Part shown: one piece after another, positions 1 to 7,378 of the stretch
Layout of the letters: the number at the start of each line of letters is the position of its first letter
How positions within the stretch are numbered: the first letter of the stretch is position 1
Origin: an uncultured Clostridia bacterium
GTDB lineage: Bacteria > Bacillota > Clostridia > TANB77 > CAG-508
Assembly: GCA_947632525.1 (NCBI GenBank)
Contig: CANRPQ010000033.1
Location: 1-11,508 of the forward strand
Reading direction: 5' to 3'
DNA length: 11,508 nucleotides
Notes under the pieces: generated by a model
Database searches by the model: none
What the model was told of the DNA's origin: nothing
Seen by the model: only the letters and a program-made list of their open reading frames with translations
Program-made: the position numbers and the translations under genes

Positions 1-39
1 CTGTTTTCACAGAGGGGTAGGATGCAATTCTGCCACCTA

Positions 40-561
40 TTAGTCCCCTTCAATCCAGGCACATAATGTCAATAACCACAAAACTATGCAAAGGATACCA
101 GAGAGTAATCCCCACCCAAAATATGAAACATTACTGGGGTAGATACTAATTCCATCTGGAACTGTGACTGAAACTTCTGAATCTTCTTCATCTGTTAATG
201 TTTCTCTTAATTTCATAAGAACATTTGTCTTTTCGAGAGAAGTTGCATCTTCAGGAAGATTTTCGAGTTCAGAATATGATTCAGTCATATTCTTGTACCA
301 ATATCCCACATCGTTCTTAGGTTGATGAAGGAATATTGATACAACACCTTCTGTCAAGTTGTTTTTCTCTGCATAAGAAATAGCTTTTGAGAGTTCTTCC
401 TTTGCGGTTTCAACAGTATTGGCGTCGGCTGCTCTCTTAATGTATTGAGTGCAGTTTATGTCAAACTGTACAGATTTTACATTCCGCACAGTCGCCCATG
501 CGCCAAATACCATTGTTGCCATGATAGCGAACACCATAAAAATTTTTGTTGCCTTTCCCAT
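40..561 (-). CDS. Small protein of unknown function with an N-terminal signal/anchor and a C-terminal membrane segment
   Basis: I do not recognise a named family for this 173-residue protein. A basic start (MGKATK) is followed by a hydrophobic stretch at about residues 7-22 and an AWA motif at 21-23, so it may be either a cleaved signal peptide or a membrane anchor. Residues 30-145 are polar and partly helical, with acidic stretches and one cysteine (C37). A second strong hydrophobic segment spans about 147-169 and is followed only by a short acidic end (EGD). The middle domain is therefore probably extracytoplasmic and tethered at the C-terminus, perhaps at both ends. The start is well supported: AGGAGG lies 8 bases before the ATG, and a good promoter lies upstream. 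By hand count the gene is about 37% GC, no clear outlier beside the ZIP gene. It appears to be a single-gene unit. Confidence 0.75.
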   Translation of the reverse strand: MGKATKIFMVFAIMATMVFGAWATVRNVKSVQFDINCTQYIKRAADANTVETAKEELSKAISYAEKNNLTEGVVSIFLHQPKNDVGYWYKNMTESYSELENLPEDATSLEKTNVLMKLRETLTDEEDSEVSVTVPDGISIYPSNVSYFGWGLLSGILCIVLWLLTLCAWIEGD

Positions 562-622
562 TTTGCTAGCCTCCTAATAAAAATTTTTTCAGGGACATAT
601 ACAAAAGTATGTATACATATTT

Positions 623-651
623 ATTATACTATATTTTAAATAAAATTACAA
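623..651 (-). promoter_or_regulatory. Promoter of the small membrane protein gene
   Basis: On the minus strand a -35 TTGTAA (646-651) and a -10 TATAAT (623-628) are separated by exactly 17 bases. The start codon at 561 lies about 60 bases below the -10, which leaves a short leader carrying AGGAGG. The match is close to the sigma-A consensus; no operator is evident. Confidence 0.65.
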
Positions 652-802
652 CTAAGTGTTATGTTTTATTATATTTATAGGCAAACGGGTGAAAGAAACT
701 GCGATATTATTAATTTTTTATAAAAAATTTGTATATTAATAAAATTACATGAAAAAAGTGTTTTCACAGTAGTGCATACTAAAAGGATTTAATATTATTA
801 TA

Positions 803-840
803 TAATAAAAAAGAGAGTAAGCAGTGCAAATACTTACTCT
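803..840 (-). terminator. Intrinsic terminator after the ZIP transporter gene
   Basis: An 8-bp perfect stem (814-821 with 833-840) encloses an 11-base loop. On the minus strand it is followed by TTTTTTATTA. It begins 9 bases below the transporter stop codon, so it ends that transcript and separates it from the small membrane protein gene, which has its own promoter. Nothing else is seen between 652 and 803. Confidence 0.8.
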
Positions 841-848
841 TTTATAAT

Positions 849-1655
849 TTATCCTAATGCAACATCTAGTACCATCATAAGTATAAATCCAGCTATTAAT
901 CCCAATGTTGCTAAATTTTTATTCTCCTGTATTGATTCAGGTAATAATTCTCTTGCTGCAACTGCAATCATTGCACCTGCTGCAAAGGCTAATAAGAATG
1001 GTAATATACTTCTTACTGTTAAAACTAATACAACTCCAATTACAGCTGCTATTGGCTCCACTAATCCTGAAGCTTGCCCCCACATGAAACTTTTAAGTCT
1101 AGAAAAACCTTCATTTCTTAGTGGTAAAGATACTGCTGCACCTTCAGGGAAGTTTTGTATACCTATTCCTACTGCAAGCATTATTGCTGCTATTAAACTC
1201 ATGCCTGGTGTTCCACTTGCAATTCCACCAAATGCTACCCCTATTGCCATTCCTTCTGGAATATTATGAATAGTAATTGCAGAAATTAATAGTATACTTC
1301 TTTTTAATGAAACAGCACTTTTTAAATCGCTTTTACCTTTTAATACTTTGTCTAAAAATCTATCAGATAATAGAACGAATAAACCACCTGTTGCAAATCC
1401 TGTTGCTGGTAATATCCATGCTATGTATCCAAGCTCTTCAGATAAATCAATAGCAGGTGCTAGTAAAGACCAAAATGATGCTGCAATCATAACACCAGCA
1501 CTAAAGCCTAAAATAGTGTTTAATACTTTTTTGTTTACTTTTTTAAAGAAACAAACTGTTACTGCTCCTAAAGCTGTTACTCCCCAAGTGAATATTGTTG
1601 CAATCAGTGCTTGTATTGCTGGATTTAAATTGTCAAACCAATCCAATTTTTTCAC
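849..1655 (-). CDS. ZIP-family divalent metal transporter (GufA/ZupT-like)
   Basis: This is an integral membrane importer of zinc, manganese or iron; the metal cannot be read from the sequence. It has 268 residues, normal for bacterial ZIP proteins, with about eight hydrophobic segments. The two family metal-binding motifs are present: HNIPEG at 130-135 and QNFPEG at 167-172. E200, in the next conserved segment (SGLVEP), also fits. A basic loop (about 105-119) separates the third and fourth segments, where ZIP proteins have their variable cytoplasmic loop. The first in-frame start, GTG at 1655, is doubtful because the GAGGTG ribosome binding site overlaps it. TTG at 1646 lies 6 bases below that site and is a good alternative start, giving 265 residues. 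An 83-base gap separates it from the capA-like gene on the same strand. A long palindrome covers the start region. Confidence 0.9.
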   Translation of the reverse strand: MKKLDWFDNLNPAIQALIATIFTWGVTALGAVTVCFFKKVNKKVLNTILGFSAGVMIAASFWSLLAPAIDLSEELGYIAWILPATGFATGGLFVLLSDRFLDKVLKGKSDLKSAVSLKRSILLISAITIHNIPEGMAIGVAFGGIASGTPGMSLIAAIMLAVGIGIQNFPEGAAVSLPLRNEGFSRLKSFMWGQASGLVEPIAAVIGVVLVLTVRSILPFLLAFAAGAMIAVAARELLPESIQENKNLATLGLIAGFILMMVLDVALG

Positions 1656-1698
1656 CTCACATTACATAATATGTGTTTTCATATTATAATGTGAGGTG
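1653..1698 (-). promoter_or_regulatory. Long palindrome covering the ribosome binding site of the ZIP gene
   Basis: Two arms pair as 12 bp (1653-1664 with 1687-1698) and 7 bp (1667-1673 with 1680-1686), with a 2-base bulge (1665-1666) and a 6-base loop (1674-1679). In a transcript coming through from upstream, the left arm CACCTCAC would mask the GTGAGGTG that contains the ribosome binding site. A TATAAT on the minus strand (1683-1688) lies within the palindrome, but I see no good -35 with it. It may act on DNA as a metal-regulator operator, on RNA as a block to translation, or both. No U-tract follows on the minus strand, so it is not a normal terminator for the gene upstream. Confidence 0.6.
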
Positions 1699-1738
1699 TT
1701 TGTACATTTATTTTAATTATTATTTTTAATTTTGTTAT

Positions 1739-2983
1739 TTACTCATTATATGCTGGTACAACATACATATTTTTATCATATGCTTGTACTACATCTTTAT
1801 AAGTATTATATACTTCTTGATATTTAGGTAAGTATTTAGCAATATCTGGATTACTAAATGGTATCACCTGAATATCACTTCTATCTTTTTCATTTTTGTA
1901 ATAAGTGAATATAAGCTCATTTTCAATATTATCTATTTTTATAATGCTTTCCTCTTTATTTGTAGTTTTAGTAATTCTTAGTGAGGGCATTAAACCTACT
2001 AGCTTGTTATAATTATCATCTTGATATTGTGAAGACATAAAATTTCCTAATGAATAAAATACTATTGTATTATCTATCCACTCTACTGGTTCAAGTAAAT
2101 GTGGATGTGTACCTATTACGATATCAGCACCTTGTTCAGCCAAAAATTCAGCTTCATCTTTTTGATACGCGCTTGGCATAGATTTATATTCTATTCCACA
2201 ATGCATTGCAACTATTAATACATCAACTTTATCCCTTACTTTTTCAATATCTTGCTTTACTTTTTCCTTATATGCTTGATATTTAGTGTCTTTTTTAGGA
2301 TTGTTTATTGATAAGTCTGTTGGCCAAATATTAATTAAATATTCCTTTCCTTTTGGAACTGAAACGCCATTAGTGCCATAGGTATAATTTAACATTGTAT
2401 ATGTTATTCCATTTACTTCTTTAATTTGAATTTCATCACGTTGATTAGATGATGTATATGTTCCTGCTACTAGTACATCTTTTTTGCTATCCCAATATTT
2501 TCTGGAGTTTAATATTCCTTTTTCACCTTTATCTAATGCATGGTTAGTTGCGGTACTTACTAAATTAAATCCTGCATCTATCATTGCATCTCCTGCTTCA
2601 TATGGTGAATTAAATGTTGGATAGCCTGATAAATTAAGTTCTGTCCCACCTAAAATTGTTTCTTGATTATAATAAGCCAAATCGTAGTTTTTAACTTTTT
2701 CTTTAATTCGAGTAATCATTGGTTTAAAGTCATATCCACTTCCATTAGCATTTTTATTTGCATCTTTATATACACTTTCATGTATTAAGTTATCTCCAAC
2801 CATAATAAGAGTTGCACTTGTGGTTTGCTCTTCATTATTTTGTGGTATATCATAACTTGTAACATTTGCAATTCTATCATTTTTAATTCTATTTGTTATA
2901 AAAATTATAATTGCTAAAAATACTATAATAACTAAAAATAGCTTGACTTTATTTAATTTTTTCTTTTTTGTTTTTCCCTTCAT
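1739..2983 (-). CDS. CapA-family membrane-anchored metallophosphatase-like protein
   Basis: This is a CapA/PgsA-like protein, the family named after poly-gamma-glutamate capsule synthesis and related to calcineurin-like phosphoesterases. It has 414 residues. A lysine-rich start is followed by one membrane segment at about 14-30, so the domain sits outside the membrane. Family motifs appear in order: GDN with D64 and a nearby H68, NQE at 106-108, NH at 147-148, HCGIEY at 261-266 (this block is more often HWG-EY), GTHPH at 291-295 and SLGNF at 311-315. The likely metal ligands are therefore intact. No pgsB or pgsC partners lie nearby, so a capsule role should not be assumed. It is the last gene of the asnB operon, 45 bases after the hydrolase gene, with AAGGA 8 bases before ATG. 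Confidence 0.85.
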   Translation of the reverse strand: MKGKTKKKKLNKVKLFLVIIVFLAIIIFITNRIKNDRIANVTSYDIPQNNEEQTTSATLIMVGDNLIHESVYKDANKNANGSGYDFKPMITRIKEKVKNYDLAYYNQETILGGTELNLSGYPTFNSPYEAGDAMIDAGFNLVSTATNHALDKGEKGILNSRKYWDSKKDVLVAGTYTSSNQRDEIQIKEVNGITYTMLNYTYGTNGVSVPKGKEYLINIWPTDLSINNPKKDTKYQAYKEKVKQDIEKVRDKVDVLIVAMHCGIEYKSMPSAYQKDEAEFLAEQGADIVIGTHPHLLEPVEWIDNTIVFYSLGNFMSSQYQDDNYNKLVGLMPSLRITKTTNKEESIIKIDNIENELIFTYYKNEKDRSDIQVIPFSNPDIAKYLPKYQEVYNTYKDVVQAYDKNMYVVPAYNE

Positions 2984-3028
2984 TACTCATTTCCTTCATT
3001 ATCAGTTTATATTCTAATTTAAAACAAA

Positions 3029-3904
3029 TTATATTACTGCTTTCCATACCATTTTATTATCTTTAAATTCGTATTTTAATCTATTTTCATCAGATAAATA
3101 TGATAAATATGATTTAATTGTACTTCCAACTAATACATACTGCTCACCATTCATATTTAATGAATAATGGTCAAAAATATATTTTAATATTTCTTCAAAT
3201 GTTGCTTCCCTCTTACAATATTCATAAATTACTTCTATCACTTCTTCGATTTTATTTTTATTAGTATCAATTAAATTTGATATATCAGATGTTGCCTCGC
3301 AATGTGAAGGAATAAATAATACTCCTTCAATATTTCGTAATTGTTCTAATGTATTTAAATATTCTTTTACATCATATATGAAAAACAAATGATATTTTGT
3401 AATAGTTTCTATACTAAATAATGAATCAGCAAGGAATACAACATTATCAGATGTTTTAACACCACACATATCAAAAAAATGCCCTTTTAGCGGAAAATAT
3501 TCTAGTCCTTCTGGTAAATTGTTATTAATATTAGTAACATTTGATTCTTTTGCCATTAAAAATTTATGCCTTAACTCTTCAAAAGGATATCCGCCATATA
3601 AAAATGACGGTTCTAAAATAGGATATTTGGTAAAACATGTTTCTATGTTATATGCATATATTTCACAGTTAGTTCTGTCTTGAATAACTTTATTTCCACC
3701 GATATGGTCTGCATTAGAATGTGTATTTATAATTCCCTTTACTTTCCACCCTTGCTCTTCTACTATTTTTAATATCTTTTTACCAGCTTCCTTGTCATTG
3801 CCACTATCTATTAAATATACATTTTCATCATCTACTTTATATATGCCAATATTAGTTGGATTTTTGATATAATAAGTTTTTTCCCCTGCTTTAATAAGTT
3901 CCAT
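3029..3904 (-). CDS. Metallo-beta-lactamase-fold hydrolase with an altered metal motif (HSNADH)
   Basis: The 291-residue protein has an MBL core at about 1-205 and a helical C-terminal part (about 210-291) rich in charged residues, resembling the extra domain found in many MBL hydrolases. The usual HxHxDH motif reads H62-S-N64-A-D66-H67, so the second histidine is asparagine. The remaining likely ligands are present: GH at 141-142, D160 in FLADS and H201 in PSHCE. Loss of one histidine may change metal occupancy or weaken one site; the fold itself looks complete, so I treat it as a functional variant. The substrate is unknown. It lies 21 bases below the DUF362 gene and 45 above the capA-like gene, so it is probably co-transcribed with both. 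Its ribosome binding site is weak (AGAAAGAAG), which fits translation within an operon. Confidence 0.85.
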   Translation of the reverse strand: MELIKAGEKTYYIKNPTNIGIYKVDDENVYLIDSGNDKEAGKKILKIVEEQGWKVKGIINTHSNADHIGGNKVIQDRTNCEIYAYNIETCFTKYPILEPSFLYGGYPFEELRHKFLMAKESNVTNINNNLPEGLEYFPLKGHFFDMCGVKTSDNVVFLADSLFSIETITKYHLFFIYDVKEYLNTLEQLRNIEGVLFIPSHCEATSDISNLIDTNKNKIEEVIEVIYEYCKREATFEEILKYIFDHYSLNMNGEQYVLVGSTIKSYLSYLSDENRLKYEFKDNKMVWKAVI

Positions 3905-3925
3905 GCTTTTTCTTCTTTCTATAAT

Positions 3926-4807
3926 TTATTCATCTATATCAATTAATTCGTAATCTCTACTACCTATGCCTAATTCTTCAGCAGCTTCTATGGTATGAAC
4001 ACCATGTCTGCTTTCTACTCTTTCAATAAAATGATCTCTACCTGGGTCGTTTGATTTGTAAATCAAATCAATACAAGCTTGATCAATAGCTACTGGGTCT
4101 AAGCTTGCAAGAATACCAATATCTTTCATACATGGATCCTCTGCAACACCACAGCAGTCACAATCTACTGATAAATTACACATAACATTAATATATGCAA
4201 TATTATCTCCAAAATATTTAACTACAGATGAAGCACTATCAGCCATTGCTTCTAGAAACTTCAATTGGTCTACATTAAACATATCTTCATAGCTTCCATT
4301 TTCCTTACCTATACAGTGAATATATCTTTTTCCTTTTCCAGATGCTACACCTATTGATAACTGTTTTAGTGCACCACCATATCCACCCATTGGATGTCCT
4401 TTAAAATGAGATAACACTAACATAGAATCATATTTTTCAATGTTTTTTCCAACATAGTTCTTTTTTATTACTTTTCCATTAGGAATATCTAATACTTTTT
4501 CCTCTTCGCTATCCATAATATCTACATTAAAATATTTAGTCCATTCATGTTCTTTCATTAATTCTTTATGTTTTTCTGTTGTGTCTCTTGCGCCATCATA
4601 CGCAGTATTACACTCTACCACTGTTCCATTTAACTTTTCAACAATGGCTTTTACAAATTCTGGTCTAAGATAATTTTGATTCCCTCTTTCTCCAGAATGT
4701 AATTTAACTGCAACGTTTCCTTTTAATTCTTTTCCTAAATGGTTATAAATGTTTACTATTCCCTCAGGTGTAATTTTTTTTGAAAAATATACTATTGATT
4801 TTTCCAT
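3926..4807 (-). CDS. DUF362-domain protein
   Basis: The 293-residue protein matches the DUF362 family, known from clostridia and methanogens and often linked to iron-sulphur chemistry, but without a settled function. The family's glycine-rich signature is clear at residues 133-153 (SHFKGHPMGGYGGALKQ and onward). A cysteine cluster follows: C210, C216, C218, C219 and C226, just before the conserved SLDPVAIDQAC stretch (235-245). These cysteines could hold a metal or an iron-sulphur centre, but they do not form the CxxCxxC ferredoxin pattern. No signal peptide or membrane segment is seen, so it is probably cytoplasmic. AGGAGG lies 7 bases before the ATG. It sits 27 bases below asnB and 21 above the hydrolase gene, second in the operon. 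Confidence 0.85.
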   Translation of the reverse strand: MEKSIVYFSKKITPEGIVNIYNHLGKELKGNVAVKLHSGERGNQNYLRPEFVKAIVEKLNGTVVECNTAYDGARDTTEKHKELMKEHEWTKYFNVDIMDSEEEKVLDIPNGKVIKKNYVGKNIEKYDSMLVLSHFKGHPMGGYGGALKQLSIGVASGKGKRYIHCIGKENGSYEDMFNVDQLKFLEAMADSASSVVKYFGDNIAYINVMCNLSVDCDCCGVAEDPCMKDIGILASLDPVAIDQACIDLIYKSNDPGRDHFIERVESRHGVHTIEAAEELGIGSRDYELIDIDE

Positions 4808-4834
4808 TATTCATCCTCCTTAAAATAATTATAT

Positions 4835-6667
4835 TTAACAATTAATAAAAAATTGTTTATACCACAATAAGAAAGTATATGCTGTATATATTTTACGATG
4901 TGTTTGTTCAATACCCTTATAATGCTTTTCTAGCATATCAAGTAATTTATCAGTATCAAAAAAATCTTTTGCATAATCTGCTTCAAATTCTTTTTTTACA
5001 ATATTATAATACTTTTCTTGTTTTATAAATTCTTTAAATGGCACTAAAAATCCTAATTTTGGGCGATTAAACCATTCTTCTGGTATTTTTGTAGCTGATG
5101 CTTTTCTTAACGCATATTTACTTAAATTGTTTTTAAATTTATACTTTTTAGGTAATGTTAAAGCCAATTTTAATACTTCTTTATCTAAATATGGTACACG
5201 AAGTTCTAAAGAATGTGCCATAGTCATTTTATCAGCCTTTAATAAAATATCATTAGGAAGCCATAAAAACATATCTACATATTGTTTTTTAGTTATATCA
5301 TCTAATCCCTTAACTTTGTCAAAATATGGTTTTGTAATATCTTTAGCTTTAATATCTGTTTTATATTCTTCTGTTACAATATCATTTGCTTCTTCATCTG
5401 TGTATACTTTTGCTTGTCCAATGTATGATTCTTCTACTGTTTCAGCACCTCTAATAAAAAAGTCTTTTCCTTTTATATCTGGTAATTTTTTTGCAATTTT
5501 TCCATTTAATTTACGAATTGCTTTAGGTAACTGGCGATATGCCCTAATTATTATACTTTCTGGATAAGTTTGATATCCACCAAAAAGTTCGTCTGCTCCT
5601 TCTCCAGATAATACTACTGTTACATCTTTTCTAGATAGCTCACTTAAATAATATAGTGGCACAGATGATAAATTTGCATGTGGTTCATCAGAATAATATT
5701 GAACTTTTGGTACTGCATCAAAAAATTCATCTGCAGAAATTGTTTTGTCTGTATTTTGAATATTAAGCATGTTGCTTAACTCTTTAGCTGGTTTTATTTC
5801 ATTAAATCCATTTTGTTCAAATCCTACTGTAAAAGTTTCATTTGGTTTTAATATAGATACTATGTATGACGAATCGATTCCAGAGCTTAAAAATGCTCCT
5901 ACCTTAACATCACTAATTTTATGATGTTCTACACTGCTAACTAATTCATCATTGATACTTTTTATTAAATCCTTTTCCTTTATATTTTCTTCGCTTGGCT
6001 TAAATTCAAGATTGAAAAATGGTTTAACTAGTAAATTTCCATTACAGTATATTAAATAATGACCTGGTTTTAATTTATATACTCCCTTAAAAAATGTTTC
6101 TTCCATTGGATTATATTGGAATGTCAAATATGTTTTTAAGGCTTCTTTATTAAGTTCTTTTTTAAAGTCTGGATGTGGTATAAAAGATTTTATTTCTGAG
6201 CCAAACAAGAAAGTATCATTCATTTTTGCATAATAAAATGGCTTGATACCAAATATATCACGTGCAGCAAATAATCTTTTATCTTGTTTATCATATATTA
6301 CAAAAGCGTACATTCCTCTTAGCTTATCTAGTATCTTTTCTTTATATTCTTCATATCCATGAAGAATTACCTCAGTATCAGTTTTAGTTGTGAAAATATG
6401 TCCTTTTTTAATTAAATCTTCGCGTAGCTCTTGAAAATTATATATTTCTCCGTTGAATAAAATAACTAAGTTTTTGTTTTCATTATAAATAGGTTGGTCT
6501 CCACTTTTTAAATCAATAATACTCAATCTTCTAAATGCCATGTTAATATCTTCATCTGTATATAAACCTTCGCTATCAGGTCCACGATGAACAATTTTAT
6601 TACTCATATTTTGTATAACTGTTTTATCTTTATTTTTTTTATTTATATACCCAACAAATCCGCACAT
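4835..6667 (-). CDS. asnB: Glutamine-hydrolysing asparagine synthetase
   Basis: It converts aspartate to asparagine using ATP and glutamine. Cys2 follows the start methionine directly and is the glutaminase nucleophile after methionine removal. The N-terminal glutaminase domain (about 1-210) shows HRGPD at 27-31, R48, FNGEIYN at 71-77 and TDTE at 96-99. The synthetase domain (about 235-600) has the PP-loop SSGIDSS at 261-267 (a common form is SGGxDS) and SGEGADELFGGY at 354-365. The 610-residue length matches the longer Bacillus-type enzymes and exceeds the roughly 554 residues of the E. coli form. It leads a four-gene operon, with a strong promoter and a GGGAG site 7 bases before ATG. No T-box leader is visible. 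Some relatives amidate other carboxylates, such as peptides or cell-wall precursors, so the acceptor is inferred. Confidence 0.92.
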   Translation of the reverse strand: MCGFVGYINKKNKDKTVIQNMSNKIVHRGPDSEGLYTDEDINMAFRRLSIIDLKSGDQPIYNENKNLVILFNGEIYNFQELREDLIKKGHIFTTKTDTEVILHGYEEYKEKILDKLRGMYAFVIYDKQDKRLFAARDIFGIKPFYYAKMNDTFLFGSEIKSFIPHPDFKKELNKEALKTYLTFQYNPMEETFFKGVYKLKPGHYLIYCNGNLLVKPFFNLEFKPSEENIKEKDLIKSINDELVSSVEHHKISDVKVGAFLSSGIDSSYIVSILKPNETFTVGFEQNGFNEIKPAKELSNMLNIQNTDKTISADEFFDAVPKVQYYSDEPHANLSSVPLYYLSELSRKDVTVVLSGEGADELFGGYQTYPESIIIRAYRQLPKAIRKLNGKIAKKLPDIKGKDFFIRGAETVEESYIGQAKVYTDEEANDIVTEEYKTDIKAKDITKPYFDKVKGLDDITKKQYVDMFLWLPNDILLKADKMTMAHSLELRVPYLDKEVLKLALTLPKKYKFKNNLSKYALRKASATKIPEEWFNRPKLGFLVPFKEFIKQEKYYNIVKKEFEADYAKDFFDTDKLLDMLEKHYKGIEQTHRKIYTAYTFLLWYKQFFINC

Positions 6668-6730
6668 ATTACTTCTCCCATATTATTTTCTCATCATTTT
6701 ATTAATATATTCATTATTTTGTATAGTTAG

Positions 6731-6759
6731 ATTATATGTTTATCAATTAAAAAAGTCAA
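6731..6759 (-). promoter_or_regulatory. Promoter of the asnB operon
   Basis: On the minus strand a -35 TTGACT (6754-6759) and a perfect -10 TATAAT (6731-6736) are 17 bases apart. The leader to the asnB start is only about 57 bases, too short for a T-box. No palindrome overlaps the promoter itself. Confidence 0.8.
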
Positions 6760-6851
6760 TTAAAATATATCTTTTTTCTTTTCTTTATTTAGGTATTTCC
6801 TATTTTTATTTTTATACTTACTGTGGCATATCTATTTTAAACCCATTTTAT

Positions 6852-6869
6852 ATATGTAATCTTACATAT
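6852..6869. repeat. Inverted repeat, possible protein-binding site
   Basis: Arms ATATGTAA and TTACATAT (8 bp, perfect) flank a 2-base centre. It lies about 95 bases above the -35 of the asnB operon. It has the shape of an operator for a dimeric regulator, but it is AT-rich and could be chance. Confidence 0.3.
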
Positions 6870-6870
6870 T

Positions 6871-6915
6871 ATATAAAAATAAAAGCTAAATCACAAATAA
6901 ATTGTAACTTAGCTT
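6871..6915 (-). terminator. Terminator-like hairpin upstream of the asnB promoter
   Basis: The stem is 7 bp (6883-6889 with 6909-6915) and continues through a G-U pair (6890/6908) and 6 more pairs (6891-6896 with 6902-6907) around a 5-base loop. On the minus strand TTATTTTTATAT follows. It is a second terminator about 200 bases below the one at 7108-7134, with no protein gene between them. It is either a backup stop or the end of an unannotated small transcript. Confidence 0.6.
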
Positions 6916-7250
6916 ATTTAAATATTAACTTCACTGTTATCTTGACAAGCTCTGTTTATTTTTTGTTCAGCATATGATTATTTATTGTATCATAAGGAAG
7001 TATTTTTTTAATACTTTTCAAATTACACAAAATTTCTACAGTCTCATTGCGAGGAACGAGCAATTTAGTACATTTAGTATATCCTAAACAATGTAATTTT
7101 ATATCAAAAGAGAATACTTTTCAAGTATTCTCTTAAGTTTTTACAAATTATTTTCAATTTCTACCATCTATCTTAATTTTTAATATTTACATACATAATA
7201 TTATCGTATCTAAAGATTCGCAAAAATGTTTCGTTTTTTGTTCAGCATAA
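6916..7250. other. Gene-free, structure-rich region with a 16-bp direct repeat
   Basis: No credible protein gene lies between 6668 and 7378. This part holds a perfect 16-bp direct repeat, TTTTTTGTTCAGCATA, at 6959-6974 and 7234-7249. It also holds an inverted repeat at 6998-7016 (7-bp arms around five T) and an 11-base repeat, AATACTTTTCA, at 7010-7020 and 7113-7123. A short element at 7046-7064 has ATTGC and GCAAT ends around GAGGAACGA. That element resembles the widespread ATTGCGAGGAGCG-type dispersed palindromic repeats, but only about 20 bases are present. The region could be a decayed mobile element, a small RNA locus or simply hairpin-rich spacer. Confidence 0.45.
7108..7134 (-). terminator. 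Hairpin terminator, probably for the prepilin/lectin gene
   Basis: A perfect 12-bp stem (7108-7119 with 7123-7134) encloses a 3-base loop. On the minus strand the stem runs into CTCTTTT; on the plus strand it is followed by AAGTTTTTA, so it could work in both directions. It lies about 245 bases below the stop codon at 7379, so the mRNA would have a long 3' tail that includes the degenerate variable-region copy. Confidence 0.7.
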
Positions 7251-7300
7251 CTTCTAACTCAATCGACTATTTCTGCTTGGTTGAACCAGTGGTCAGTGTT

Positions 7301-7340
7301 ACAGGTTTATATTAATTGTAGAGCGGTAATCGTAGTGTTT
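7301..7340 (-). repeat. Degenerate partial copy of the end of the variable region
   Basis: This stretch aligns without gaps to 7501-7540, exactly 200 bases away: 28 of the first 35 positions match, including 12 identical bases at the start. Read on the minus strand it encodes YDYRSTININL followed at once by a stop codon (TAA), parallel to FGSRSTIYINL in the gene above. Of the 7 differences in those 35 positions, 5 have A on the coding strand of this copy, the direction expected if it were template-like. Similarity fades beyond 7340 and would need a 4-base gap. It may be a remnant of another target gene's end or a fragment of a template repeat. Confidence 0.5.
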
Positions 7341-7378
7341 CTGTAATTGTAATGTGTTTGTAATATTATAGTTATTTA

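Noticed and set aside
1..39. Terminator for the small membrane protein gene
   Set aside because: Only weak pairing and no T run is visible before the window ends.
677..705. Fragment resembling a c-di-GMP riboswitch core (AGGCAAAC, then GAAAG, then CTGCGA)
   Set aside because: It is on the plus strand, facing away from all genes, and the rest of the riboswitch core and its stems are missing.
5127..5567. Plus-strand reading frame of 146 codons inside asnB
   Set aside because: It lies opposite a well-supported gene, has no recognisable domain, and is explained by the complementary strand.
6668..6760. T-box leader for asparagine in front of asnB
   Set aside because: The leader is only about 57 bases and lacks the conserved T-box sequence.
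7278..7296. Small overlapping palindromes (TGGTT-G-AACCA and ACC-AGT-GGT) as the hairpin found downstream of DGR variable regions, or as part of a tRNA
   Set aside because: Arms are only 3-5 bp, the distance from the variable region is wrong for a DGR hairpin, and no cloverleaf can be formed.
6668..7378. A DGR reverse transcriptase, accessory protein gene or full template repeat beside the target gene
   Set aside because: No reading frame of useful length and no AAC-rich block matching the variable region is present; only the short degenerate copy at 7301-7340 is seen.
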